NCBI GenBank assembly: GCA_900553245.1
Contig: USCP01000022.1
Coordinates: 1-14,997, forward strand
DNA from: an uncultured Peptococcaceae bacterium
Lineage (GTDB): Bacteria > Bacillota > Peptococcia > Peptococcales > Peptococcaceae
Direction of reading: 5' to 3'
Length of the DNA: 14,997 nucleotides
Of the stretch, positions 1-5,932 are shown piece by piece. Made by a program: the position numbers and the translations under genes. The stretch's first letter is position 1, and each line of letters begins with the position of its first letter. The notes beneath the pieces were generated by a model, which saw only the letters and a list, made by a program, of their open reading frames with translations, searched no databases and was not told the DNA's origin.

Positions 1-30
1 CGGCCGAAATTAGGGTTTCTATACAGTCTG

Positions 31-57
31 AGCCGAGATGAGCATCTCGGCTGTTTT
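31..57 (+). terminator. Rho-independent terminator of an upstream gene
   Basis: A perfect inverted repeat pairs 31-40 (agccgagatg) with 43-52 (catctcggct), in practice an 8-bp stem with a 6-nt loop, followed by gttttgtg. It probably ends a plus-strand gene lying outside the left edge and separates it from the small membrane genes that follow. Confidence 0.75.
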
Positions 58-101
58 GTGTGGAATCGAATAGGGGTCGAAAAATTATAAGTAATATTAA
101 T

Positions 102-129
102 TTGCAAGAAAATGAAAAAAAGTTATAAT
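102..129 (+). promoter_or_regulatory. Sigma-A-type promoter of the small membrane gene pair
   Basis: A perfect TATAAT lies at 124-129, with ttgcaa (102-107, 16-bp spacer) or tttgca (101-106, 17-bp spacer) as a 4-of-6 match to the -35 box. Transcription would begin near 136, which rules out the ATG at 112 as the start of the first gene. The leader also holds a perfect AT-only 8-bp stem (143-150 with 157-164) just upstream of the ribosome binding site. Confidence 0.55.
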
Positions 130-180
130 CTAGAAAAGAGTGAAAATATTGATAATAATATTTTGGTAGGAGGGGATAGT

Positions 181-423
181 ATGTCTGAGCACGAAGTCAT
201 GTCTGTCGTTAGAAAGATAAACATAGCGATATGGAGTATTTTGCTTGTAAATGTATTAGTAGGACGATTTTTTCCGTTGTTTTATGAGGTGATATGGATT
301 GCGGCACTTGTTTTTATGGCGTTAACAAGCGGTGTCACGCTCTATAATAAATTTTCTGTGACAAATTTGCTCTTTCAAGGCGGTATTTTTACGTTGGTGT
401 TGGTGCTTGTTTTGCTTGTATAG
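181..423 (+). CDS. Small three-helix membrane protein, unknown function
   Basis: This encodes an 80-residue protein that I do not recognise. Three hydrophobic stretches are visible (about residues 12-32, 36-55 and 62-80), and the last helix runs to the C-terminus, so almost the whole protein would lie in the membrane. The start at 181 is chosen because AGGAGGGG sits 5 nt upstream, at about 168-175. The ATG at 112 has no such site and precedes the likely transcription start. The stop overlaps the ribosome binding site of the next small membrane gene, so the two form one transcriptional unit. Base composition is clearly more AT-rich than in the genes to the right, which suggests accessory DNA. 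Function cannot be inferred. Confidence 0.7.
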   Translation: MSEHEVMSVVRKINIAIWSILLVNVLVGRFFPLFYEVIWIAALVFMALTSGVTLYNKFSVTNLLFQGGIFTLVLVLVLLV

Positions 424-434
424 GAGGTTGCGTG

Positions 435-690
435 ATGAAACGATGGATTGTGCCAACGTTGCTCTGGGCGTTGGTTTTTTTATGTCATTGGATATATCGT
501 TTTACCAAGAGCGCATAGTATTTTTTATCCTCTTATCACGGCACTTATTGTGGTGCAGTATGACTTTAGTTTGGTCAAACAAAATGTATCAATGAAAAAA
601 CGTATTGTTTCTGTGGGGGTATTGTGTATGATTGTTATCGCTATTTCTTGGATATTTGATTCGATAGTGGCACCGTTCTTGTTGAGATAA
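435..690 (+). pseudogene. Small membrane protein gene interrupted by a frameshift at a T7 run
   Basis: A good ribosome binding site (aggagg, 422-427) precedes the ATG at 435. That frame reads MKRWIVPTLLWALVF, then hits a stop after 27 codons. The frame that continues as a membrane protein to 690 (ending SIVAPFLLR) has no good start of its own: its first candidate is a TTG at 448, about 20 nt from the ribosome binding site. Removing one T from the run at 475-481 joins the two into an 84-residue protein with three hydrophobic segments, much like the 80-residue protein just upstream. The cause may be a true mutation, a phase-variable or transcriptionally slipping tract, or an assembly error. I do not recognise the family. 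Translational coupling to the upstream gene is likely because its stop overlaps this ribosome binding site. Confidence 0.6.
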
Positions 691-695
691 CATAT

Positions 696-728
696 AAACG
701 CCTGCACCGATTGATGCAGGCGTTTGTG
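696..728 (+). terminator. Terminator between the small membrane genes and the ATPase gene
   Basis: A perfect 11-bp stem pairs 696-706 (aaacgcctgca) with 715-725 (tgcaggcgttt), with an 8-nt loop. It lies between two converging genes and may serve both, although neither side has a long T tail (plus strand: tttgtgctattttt). Confidence 0.75.
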
Positions 729-2024
729 CTATTTTTCCAAACTCTTTTCATCTAAGAGGAAATCATAGATATTCATGGTGAGGATGCCGTTTTCATCGTA
801 ATAAGTTGGGACGATGTCTTTGGTGATGATGATTTTTTTGAAGGAATCGTCAATTTTTTTGAATGGACGGATTTCTTGGGTGCGCTTGGATTCATCCGGT
901 AAGGCGTAGGCAGATTGGATATAGTAGCGTTCCGAGCCGAGATTGCAGACAAAGTCGATTTCTAATTGTTTGCGCACGTTGTTGCCGTTTTCATTTTTTT
1001 CGCTGGTTTCTACCACACCAACATCGACTTGATAGCCACGCAATCGAAGCTCGTTATAGATGACGTTTTCCATGGCGTGGGTTTGCTCAAATTGACGGAA
1101 GTTGATGCGAGCGTTGCGCAAGCCGAGATCGGAGAAATAATATTTTTTGGGGGTTTCGATGTAGGCCTTTCCCTTGATGTCATAGCGCATGGCGGCTTCG
1201 ATGAGAAAGGAGTCTTCAAAGTAATCGAGATATTTTTTGAGGGTGTTTGCGGTTACCTTGGCATTTTTCTTGCTTTTGAAGGTTTTTTCGAGTTTGGTAG
1301 GATTGGTGAGAGATCCGATTGCTGAAGATAGGAGATTGAGGAGGTCTTCCAAAATATCCGGATTTCTCACACGGTGGCGTTTTGTAATGTCGCGCAGATA
1401 GATTTCATCGAAGAGATTTTGCAGAGTGACTGCTTTGTCAGCGGTGTTTTCTCGGAGCACCACCATTGGAATGCCGCCATAGAGCATATAATCACTAAGC
1501 CCCATGTAACGGTCGCCCGGATAGACGCTCATAAATTCTGCAAAGCTCAGTGGATACATATGAATTTCATCGCCACGTCCGGCAAATTCGGTAATGATAT
1601 CTTTAGAAAGAAATTTGGCGTTGCTACCGGTGACGAACACATCCATGTTATCCTTGCGGAGATAGCCGTTTAGAACGCTTTCAAAGCAATCGAGAAGTTG
1701 TATTTCGTCTAGGAGAAGATAATGCATGGCATCATCGGTTATTTGGCTTTGGACGTAGGAAATGAATTTTTCAGGATCGGCGCCGCGTTTTTCTTTTTCG
1801 AGTGTGATGAGACTATCACCCATGGCGCTAATATCCTCTGCCGAATCAAAGGCGAAGCGAATAATGTGATCGGAGGGGATGCCGCTCTCCAAAAGATGAT
1901 GATAGAAAAGGGTGTTGAGCAAATAGGATTTCCCACAGCGGCGAATACCGGTGACGATTTTAATGAGCCCGTTCCCTTTTTTTTGAATGAGCTTATTGAG
2001 ATATAAATCACGTTGTATTTCCAT
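729..2024 (-). CDS. AAA_14 / DUF4143 family ATP-binding protein
   Basis: This is a 431-residue stand-alone P-loop ATPase of the AAA_14 plus DUF4143 family. The N-terminal half carries Walker A GIRRCGKS (26-33), Walker B YLLLDE (102-107), a sensor-like VFVTGSNA (129-136) and the family signature AGRGDEIHMYPLSFAEF (148-164). The C-terminal DUF4143 part ends in a nuclease-like pattern (QLEIDF then YYIQSAYAL) that resembles a PD-(D/E)xK core and may or may not be active. The start at 2024 is chosen because AGGAGG lies 6 nt upstream; an upstream in-frame start at 2060 would fall in a dyad repeat. Proteins of this family are common, often scattered in accessory DNA, and their cellular role is not settled; annotations as archaeal-type ATPases or toxin-antitoxin-like factors are tentative. 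Its leader and promoter hold three phased dyads, so autoregulation is plausible. Confidence 0.9.
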   Translation of the reverse strand: MEIQRDLYLNKLIQKKGNGLIKIVTGIRRCGKSYLLNTLFYHHLLESGIPSDHIIRFAFDSAEDISAMGDSLITLEKEKRGADPEKFISYVQSQITDDAMHYLLLDEIQLLDCFESVLNGYLRKDNMDVFVTGSNAKFLSKDIITEFAGRGDEIHMYPLSFAEFMSVYPGDRYMGLSDYMLYGGIPMVVLRENTADKAVTLQNLFDEIYLRDITKRHRVRNPDILEDLLNLLSSAIGSLTNPTKLEKTFKSKKNAKVTANTLKKYLDYFEDSFLIEAAMRYDIKGKAYIETPKKYYFSDLGLRNARINFRQFEQTHAMENVIYNELRLRGYQVDVGVVETSEKNENGNNVRKQLEIDFVCNLGSERYYIQSAYALPDESKRTQEIRPFKKIDDSFKKIIITKDIVPTYYDENGILTMNIYDFLLDEKSLEK

Positions 2025-2040
2025 GAAAAGCCTCCTATTT

Positions 2041-2262
2041 AGAAAGGATTTTTGCAACAAATTGCACTTTTGCTTTCTATTTTGACAGATAATGGAAGGC
2101 TTATCAATGAAATAGTGATTTTTAGAAAGGATTTTTGCAATTAGTTGCAGTTTTGCTTCGTAAAATCATTAATTCGTATCTTAATAGACGCGAAAAGAAT
2201 GATTTTAGAAAGGATTTTTGCAATTAGTTGCACTTTTGCTTTCTAAAACCACTTATTCGTAT
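2041..2262. repeat. Three direct copies of a long dyad, 83-bp period
   Basis: The copies start at 2041, 2124 and 2207, each spaced exactly 83 bp. All begin agaaaggatttttgcaa and continue to ttgca(c/g)ttttgctt. Each is itself a dyad: agaaag pairs with ctttct and tgcaa with ttgca around a 4-nt centre, about 38 bp in total. Copies 2 and 3 share homology for 56 bp, to attcgtat (ends 2179 and 2262); copy 1 diverges after about 39 bp. They fill the region upstream of the minus-strand ATPase gene. Copy 1 lies between its likely promoter and its ribosome binding site. They may be operators, RNA hairpins or a mobile-element footprint; the sequence does not decide. Confidence 0.85.
2079..2107 (-). promoter_or_regulatory. 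Probable promoter of the ATPase gene
   Basis: Read on the minus strand, TTGATA (2107-2102) is separated by 17 bp from CAAAAT (2084-2079). Transcription would start near 2072, inside dyad copy 1, so a protein bound there could block initiation. The match is moderate and other AT-rich hexamers exist nearby. Confidence 0.45.
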
Positions 2263-2274
2263 TGCTTGTGCACT

Positions 2275-2306
2275 AAAAAAGACCATTCCTTTTTGGAATG
2301 GTCTTT
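2275..2306 (-). terminator. icd: Terminator of icd
   Basis: A perfect 9-bp stem pairs 2281-2289 (gaccattcc) with 2295-2303 (ggaatggtc) and has a 5-nt loop. On the minus strand it is followed by six Ts, which fits termination of icd (stop at 2325). On the plus strand only ttt follows. Confidence 0.85.
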
Positions 2307-2324
2307 GTGTTTTTATAGAAGCAC

Positions 2325-3536
2325 TTATGCCAATTTTGCGTCGAGGCGTTCTGCGATGGCATCGAGGAATTGTTCGGAATTCACAGCGTGCTTGTTTTCG
2401 ATGGTGGAGAGGCCCATGAGGTCTTTGGTCATGGTGCCGCTTTCGATGGTTTCGATGGTGGCTGCTTCGAGGGCATCGGCGAATTTTTGCAAGTCTTCGA
2501 GGCCGTCTTTTTCGCCGCGTTTACGGAGGGCACCGGTCCATGCGAAGATGGTTGCCACGGAGTTGGTGGAAGTTTCTTCGCCTTTGAGGTGCTTGTAGTA
2601 GTGGCGTTGTACGGTGCCGTGTGCTGCTTCGTATTCGTAGTCACCGTCTGGGCTAACGAGAACGGAGGTCATCATTGCAAGGCTGCCGAATGCGGTTGCA
2701 ACGAGGTCGCTCATGACATCGCCGTCGTAGTTTTTGCAAGCCCAGATGAAGCCGCCTTCGCTACGTACCACGCGAGCGACTGCGTCGTCGATGAGGGTGT
2801 AGAAGTATTCGATGCCGGCTTCGTCGAAGCGTGCCTTGTAGTCACGGTCGAAGACTTCTTGGAAGATGTCTTTGAAGCGGTGGTCGTAGATTTTGGAGAT
2901 GGTGTCTTTGGTTGCAAACCATACGTCTTGCTTGGTATCAAGGGCGTAGGTGAATACAGCGTTGGCAAAGCTTTCGATGGATGCATCGCGGTTGTGCATG
3001 CCTTGGATGACGCCCGGTGCGGAGAAGGTGAAGATTTCCTTTTCATCGGTGCGGCCGTCTTCATATTCTACTTTGAGGCTTGCTTTTGCAGGAGCGTCTA
3101 CGCGAAGTTCGCTGTTTTTGTAAACGTCGCCGTATGCGTGACGTGCAACGGTGATTGGTGCCTTCCAAGTGCGTACGAATGGGTGGATGCCATCAACGAG
3201 GATTGGCGCACGGAATACGGTGCCGTCCAAGATGGCACGGATGGTGCCGTTAGGGCTCTTCCACATTTCTTTGAGGTTGTATTCCTCAACACGTGCTGCG
3301 TTCGGGGTGATGGTCGCGCATTTTACACCAACACCGTATTTTTTGATGGCATTGGCAGCGTCAACGGTTACTTGGTCGTTGGTTTGTTCGCGATATTCCA
3401 AACCGAGGTCGTAGTATTCGGTCTTGAGGTCCACATAAGGGAGGATGAGCTTGTCTTTGATCCAAGCCCAAAGGATACGGGTCATTTCGTCGCCGTCCAT
3501 TTCGACAAGCGGCGTGGTCATTTTAATTTTTTCCAT
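2325..3536 (-). CDS. icd: NADP-dependent isocitrate dehydrogenase, eukaryotic-like type
   Basis: This 403-residue cytosolic enzyme oxidatively decarboxylates isocitrate to 2-oxoglutarate, giving NADPH and the carbon skeleton for glutamate. It matches the short homodimeric IDH class found in eukaryotic cytosol and mitochondria and in some bacteria, and its length is normal. Visible features are the N-terminal TPLVEMDGDEMTRI (8-21), the isocitrate-binding SPNGTIRAILDGTVFR (94-109), ARHAYGDVYK with the conserved Tyr (131-140), FATKDT with the catalytic-site Lys (207-212), metal-binding aspartates in DDAVA and NYDGDVMSD (250-277), and the NADP phosphate-binding AAHGTVQRHY (304-313). The ATG at 3536 is taken as the start; a TTG one codon upstream sits nearer to the AGGAG site and cannot be excluded. 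The gene stands alone, divergent from the carboxypeptidase gene. Confidence 0.96.
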   Translation of the reverse strand: MEKIKMTTPLVEMDGDEMTRILWAWIKDKLILPYVDLKTEYYDLGLEYREQTNDQVTVDAANAIKKYGVGVKCATITPNAARVEEYNLKEMWKSPNGTIRAILDGTVFRAPILVDGIHPFVRTWKAPITVARHAYGDVYKNSELRVDAPAKASLKVEYEDGRTDEKEIFTFSAPGVIQGMHNRDASIESFANAVFTYALDTKQDVWFATKDTISKIYDHRFKDIFQEVFDRDYKARFDEAGIEYFYTLIDDAVARVVRSEGGFIWACKNYDGDVMSDLVATAFGSLAMMTSVLVSPDGDYEYEAAHGTVQRHYYKHLKGEETSTNSVATIFAWTGALRKRGEKDGLEDLQKFADALEAATIETIESGTMTKDLMGLSTIENKHAVNSEQFLDAIAERLDAKLA

Positions 3537-3570
3537 CAATGAAAGACTCCTTTGTCATATTATTATCTTC

Positions 3571-3600
3571 ATTTTACTGTAATGGTGGGGGTTGGTGCAA
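3571..3600 (-). promoter_or_regulatory. icd: Probable icd promoter
   Basis: On the minus strand TTGCAC (3600-3595) is followed after 18 bp by TAAAAT (3576-3571). Spacing and position, about 35 bp before the start codon, fit a sigma-A promoter with a short leader. Confidence 0.5.
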
Positions 3601-3614
3601 CTGCCAGAAAAGCA

Positions 3615-3643
3615 CTTTTATTATTTCCGTAAGATGTTATAAT
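3615..3643 (+). promoter_or_regulatory. Probable promoter of the carboxypeptidase gene
   Basis: A perfect TATAAT at 3638-3643 has only a poor -35 (ctttta at 3615-3620, 17-bp spacer). The predicted leader of about 80 nt is GC-rich, but I could not match it to a known riboswitch. Confidence 0.4.
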
Positions 3644-3727
3644 TTAGTAGAAGTAGCTTGCGGCGCGGTAACACGCTGCAGGGTGCGGACAATGATGGAT
3701 CAGGCAGTGACAGGAGGTCACTTTATC

Positions 3728-4921
3728 ATGAAATTTTTTGCAAAAAAAATAATGGCACTCACCTTAACGGGGGCATTGCTTTTTACGGCGGTGCCGGCTT
3801 GCGCCGTAGAATCTGTACCACCGGTGCAAAAGACTGATGATGCAAGCACATCAACCGATGTGCCGGAAACACCGGAGGTGACGGTGACTACGCCGGCCTA
3901 CCATGATGGGCATTATCAAGGTGGCACGGCGGTGAGCGGGCTGCTTTTGGTGAATAAAAAATATAAGCTACCGGCAAGCTATGCGCCAAGTCATGCCGGT
4001 GGTGCCGGTCAGAGCTTGGCTCTTTACGGCGAGGCCCAGCAAGCCATGCAGCGTTTCTTGGCAGATTGCAATGCCCAAGGCAACAGTATGTATGTGCTCA
4101 GTGCGTACCGTAGCTATAATGTGCAGGCGTGGCTTTTTCAAAGCTATGCACAGGCGCATGGGGAAGACAAGGCCAATACTTTTTCTGCCCGTGCCGGTCA
4201 AAGCGAGCACCAAAGCGGGTTGTCCTTTGACGTAGGCGACGCCCAACACAGTGCTCACAATTTGGAAATCAGTATTGAAAAGTTTCCCGGTGTACAATGG
4301 ATGATGGAACACTGCGCCGATTACGGTTTTATTTTGCGTTTCCCAAAGGGCAAGGAAGCCATTACCGGCTATCAATATGAGCCTTGGCATTTCCGTTATG
4401 TTGGGGTGAAGGCCGCTAAGGAAATCCAAGAGAGCGGTTTGACTTTAGAAGAATTTGTCGGTGCGGTCGGAGAGCGCAAGATTGCTCTTGGGCGCAGCGA
4501 CAATAATATGCATGTTGATGGTGTGGGGCGTAAGGTATCGAGCTATACCATTGAGGAATTGAACTATTTCCGTCTGCGCGATTTGGCAACCATTCTAAAG
4601 GGGACGGATGTGGCGTTTGAAGTGGGCTATGATGCGGAAAAGAAAATGATTTCCATTACCAGCCACACCGATTATACCGAAGCTCCAACCTTGGTGCGTT
4701 TGGACCGCAACGATATTGCTGTGCCAAACACCCTTCCGGTGATGGTGGACGGACAGATTGTACAGCCAAAGGCCTATACGGTGGATGGTTTTACCTACTT
4801 TAAATTACGTGATTTAGGGGATTTGTTGGGCTTTAGCGTGTCTTGGGACAGCGACCTTCGCAGTATGGTTATTGATACCAAGGGGGCACCACCGATTGAA
4901 AGTCTGATTGAGACCCCTTAA
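3728..4921 (+). CDS. Secreted VanY-type D-alanyl-D-alanine carboxypeptidase with copper-amine-oxidase-like repeats
   Basis: This 397-residue protein is probably a zinc peptidase that trims peptidoglycan stem peptides outside the membrane. It opens with a signal peptide (positive KFFAKK, hydrophobic core, AVPACA at 21-26). A Thr/Pro-rich linker follows to about residue 65. The VanY domain (about 85-235) shows SAYRSY (125-130), the zinc motif SEHQSGLSFD with H161 and D168, and EPWHFRYVG with the catalytic E218 and third ligand H221. The C-terminal part holds two repeats of the copper amine oxidase N-domain type (about 260-312 and 338-386), each with a YF(R/K)LRDL core; the family name does not imply copper binding, and such repeats often occur on clostridial envelope proteins. 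The start at 3728 has AGGAGG 10 nt upstream and uniquely gives a signal peptide. ywlG follows after 60 bp. Confidence 0.92.
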   Translation: MKFFAKKIMALTLTGALLFTAVPACAVESVPPVQKTDDASTSTDVPETPEVTVTTPAYHDGHYQGGTAVSGLLLVNKKYKLPASYAPSHAGGAGQSLALYGEAQQAMQRFLADCNAQGNSMYVLSAYRSYNVQAWLFQSYAQAHGEDKANTFSARAGQSEHQSGLSFDVGDAQHSAHNLEISIEKFPGVQWMMEHCADYGFILRFPKGKEAITGYQYEPWHFRYVGVKAAKEIQESGLTLEEFVGAVGERKIALGRSDNNMHVDGVGRKVSSYTIEELNYFRLRDLATILKGTDVAFEVGYDAEKKMISITSHTDYTEAPTLVRLDRNDIAVPNTLPVMVDGQIVQPKAYTVDGFTYFKLRDLGDLLGFSVSWDSDLRSMVIDTKGAPPIESLIETP

Positions 4922-4981
4922 AAGGGAGAATGTGCCGCATTCGGCGGCTTTTGGAATCGATGGATTCAATGGAAAGGATGA

Positions 4982-5566
4982 ATGGACGTGTTTGAACTCG
5001 AAAACATTGCACAGGAGCTCGAAACTATTTTGCAGGAAATGGTAGAGCGTCAAGCACCACAGGATGATGACATTTTTGTGATCGGTTGCTCAACCAGCGA
5101 GGTGATTGGCAAGCGCATCGGTAAGGCAGGAAGCCCTGAAGTGGCTGCGGCACTTTTTCCGGTGTTACGCCGTTTTGCCGCAGAGCATCATTTGCACTTG
5201 GCCTTTCAGTGCTGTGAGCATTTAAATCGCAGTCTTGTGGTAGAACGTGAAACCATGCGCCGCTTTGGCCTCACTGAGGTGAGTGCGGTGCCTCATTACC
5301 ATGCCGGTGGCTCGATGAGTAGTCATGCGTATCGTCATATGACCAATCCCGTGGTGGTAGAGGGCTTGCATGCAGGCTATGGCCTTGATATCGGTGAAAC
5401 CATGATTGGCATGCATATGCGTCCGGTGGCGGTGCCAATGCGCCTTGCCCATCGTAGCATCGGTGAAGCCCGTGCCAACCCAAGCTTTTCTCGTCCGCGT
5501 TTGATTGGCGGGGTGCGTGCGCGCTACACCCTTGAAGATGCCGATGCCTTCGGTAAAGATGAATAA
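4982..5566 (+). CDS. ywlG: DUF436 (TIGR01440, YwlG-like) protein
   Basis: This 194-residue protein matches the Bacillus subtilis YwlG / DUF436 family along its whole length. Recognisable blocks are FVIGCSTSEVIGKRIGKAG (31-49), LAFQCCEHLNRSLVVE (73-88), SAVPHYHAGGSMSSHAY (101-117), IGETMIGMHMRPVAVPMR (137-154) and RPRLIGGVRARY (171-182). The paired cysteines and conserved His/Glu of FQCCEHLNR suggest a metal- or substrate-binding site, but the molecular function of the family is not established. The start is uncertain: ATG 4982 lies very close to the aaagga site, and GTG 4988, in frame, would have better spacing. It is probably cotranscribed with the upstream carboxypeptidase gene, since only a weak hairpin (4934-4948) lies between them. 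Confidence 0.9.
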   Translation: MDVFELENIAQELETILQEMVERQAPQDDDIFVIGCSTSEVIGKRIGKAGSPEVAAALFPVLRRFAAEHHLHLAFQCCEHLNRSLVVERETMRRFGLTEVSAVPHYHAGGSMSSHAYRHMTNPVVVEGLHAGYGLDIGETMIGMHMRPVAVPMRLAHRSIGEARANPSFSRPRLIGGVRARYTLEDADAFGKDE

Positions 5567-5568
5567 AT

Positions 5569-5606
5569 AAAAAGACGCCTTCCTATGTGCAGGAAGGCGT
5601 CTTTTT
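5569..5606. terminator. Strong terminator after ywlG
   Basis: A perfect 16-bp inverted repeat, aaaaagacgccttcct (5569-5584) and aggaaggcgtcttttt (5591-5606), encloses a 6-nt loop and starts just after the ywlG stop. The A-run and T-run make it bidirectional in principle. Confidence 0.92.
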
Positions 5607-5617
5607 GTAAAAGCAAT

Positions 5618-5660
5618 AAAAAAAACGACGGCTTAGGAGTGATTTCTAAGCCGCCGTTTT
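5618..5660 (-). terminator. Second terminator, best suited to minus-strand transcription
   Basis: Arms 5622-5636 and 5646-5660 pair over 15 positions with one mismatch (a5628) around a 9-nt loop. On the minus strand the stem is followed by eight Ts (A-run 5618-5625), whereas on the plus strand only four Ts follow. No minus-strand gene is visible to its right, so it may end an unseen RNA or simply back up the ywlG terminator. Confidence 0.65.
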
Positions 5661-5676
5661 AATAGCTATAACGGGT

Positions 5677-5701
5677 GTGCCGCCGGGGGGGGCCGGCGGC
5701 A
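5677..5701. other. GC-rich hairpin with a G8 run in a gene-free stretch
   Basis: A perfect 9-bp stem, tgccgccgg (5678-5686) with ccggcggca (5693-5701), encloses six Gs, giving a G8 run at 5685-5692. It lies in a stretch from 5661 to about 5844 in which I see no credible gene. The stretch also has a short GT repeat near 5756-5769. The one open frame (5677-5886) has no ribosome binding site and no recognisable protein. Confidence 0.5.
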
Positions 5702-5844
5702 GTCAACCCAAGGCCTCTTGGCGCAATTTGAGTATGACTGCGTTTTCGACGTATTGTGTGTGTGTGTTGTATCTGGTCAGAAAGGATGCAGTTTTAGGGT
5801 CTGTGAAGGCTGCGCCAGAGTGTTGTAAAGGAAAGCTGATAGGA

Positions 5845-5873
5845 TTGACGCTATTATGCAGATTTCCTATACT
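5845..5873 (+). promoter_or_regulatory. Promoter of the MerR-family regulator
   Basis: TTGACG (5845-5850), a 17-bp spacer and TATACT (5868-5873) form a near-consensus sigma-A promoter about 60 bp before the start codon. The 17-bp spacing differs from the stretched 19-20 bp spacers of classic MerR-activated promoters. Confidence 0.75.
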
Positions 5874-5885
5874 GTTAACAGTATA
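5868..5885. promoter_or_regulatory. Perfect 18-bp palindromic operator
   Basis: TATACTGTTAACAGTATA reads identically on both strands and covers the -10 box and the probable start point of the regulator promoter. The position predicts repression by steric block. Autoregulation by the downstream MerR-type protein is the simplest guess, but another dimeric regulator is possible. I noticed no second copy in the window. Confidence 0.7.
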
Positions 5886-5932
5886 ACCCGTTCACCCATG
5901 AACGAATCAAGATGAAATTAGAGGATTTTACT

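Noticed and set aside
112..180. Upstream start (ATG 112) for the first small membrane protein
   Set aside because: It precedes the predicted transcription start, has no ribosome binding site, and adds a polar Asn/Lys-rich stretch; ATG 181 has an excellent AGGAGGGG site.
2370..3542. A 390-codon open frame on the plus strand opposite icd
   Set aside because: It lies almost entirely antisense to a clearly intact isocitrate dehydrogenase, its translation shows no recognisable motif and is oddly rich in Phe, Val and Cys, as expected from the complement of the icd codon bias.
3650..3727. A possible riboswitch in the leader of the carboxypeptidase gene
   Set aside because: The leader is GC-rich with short hairpins, but I could not match it to the c-di-AMP, cobalamin or other classes I know, and no terminator or masked ribosome binding site is visible.
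4934..4952. Terminator between the carboxypeptidase gene and ywlG
   Set aside because: The stem is only 4 bp in either of two exclusive registers and is followed by just four Ts, too weak to call.
5677..5886. A 69-residue frame with five cysteines, considered as a SCIFF-like or other small peptide
   Set aside because: The cysteine spacing does not resemble the six-Cys SCIFF pattern, there is no ribosome binding site, the start sits in the GC hairpin, and the frame runs through the promoter and operator of the regulator gene.
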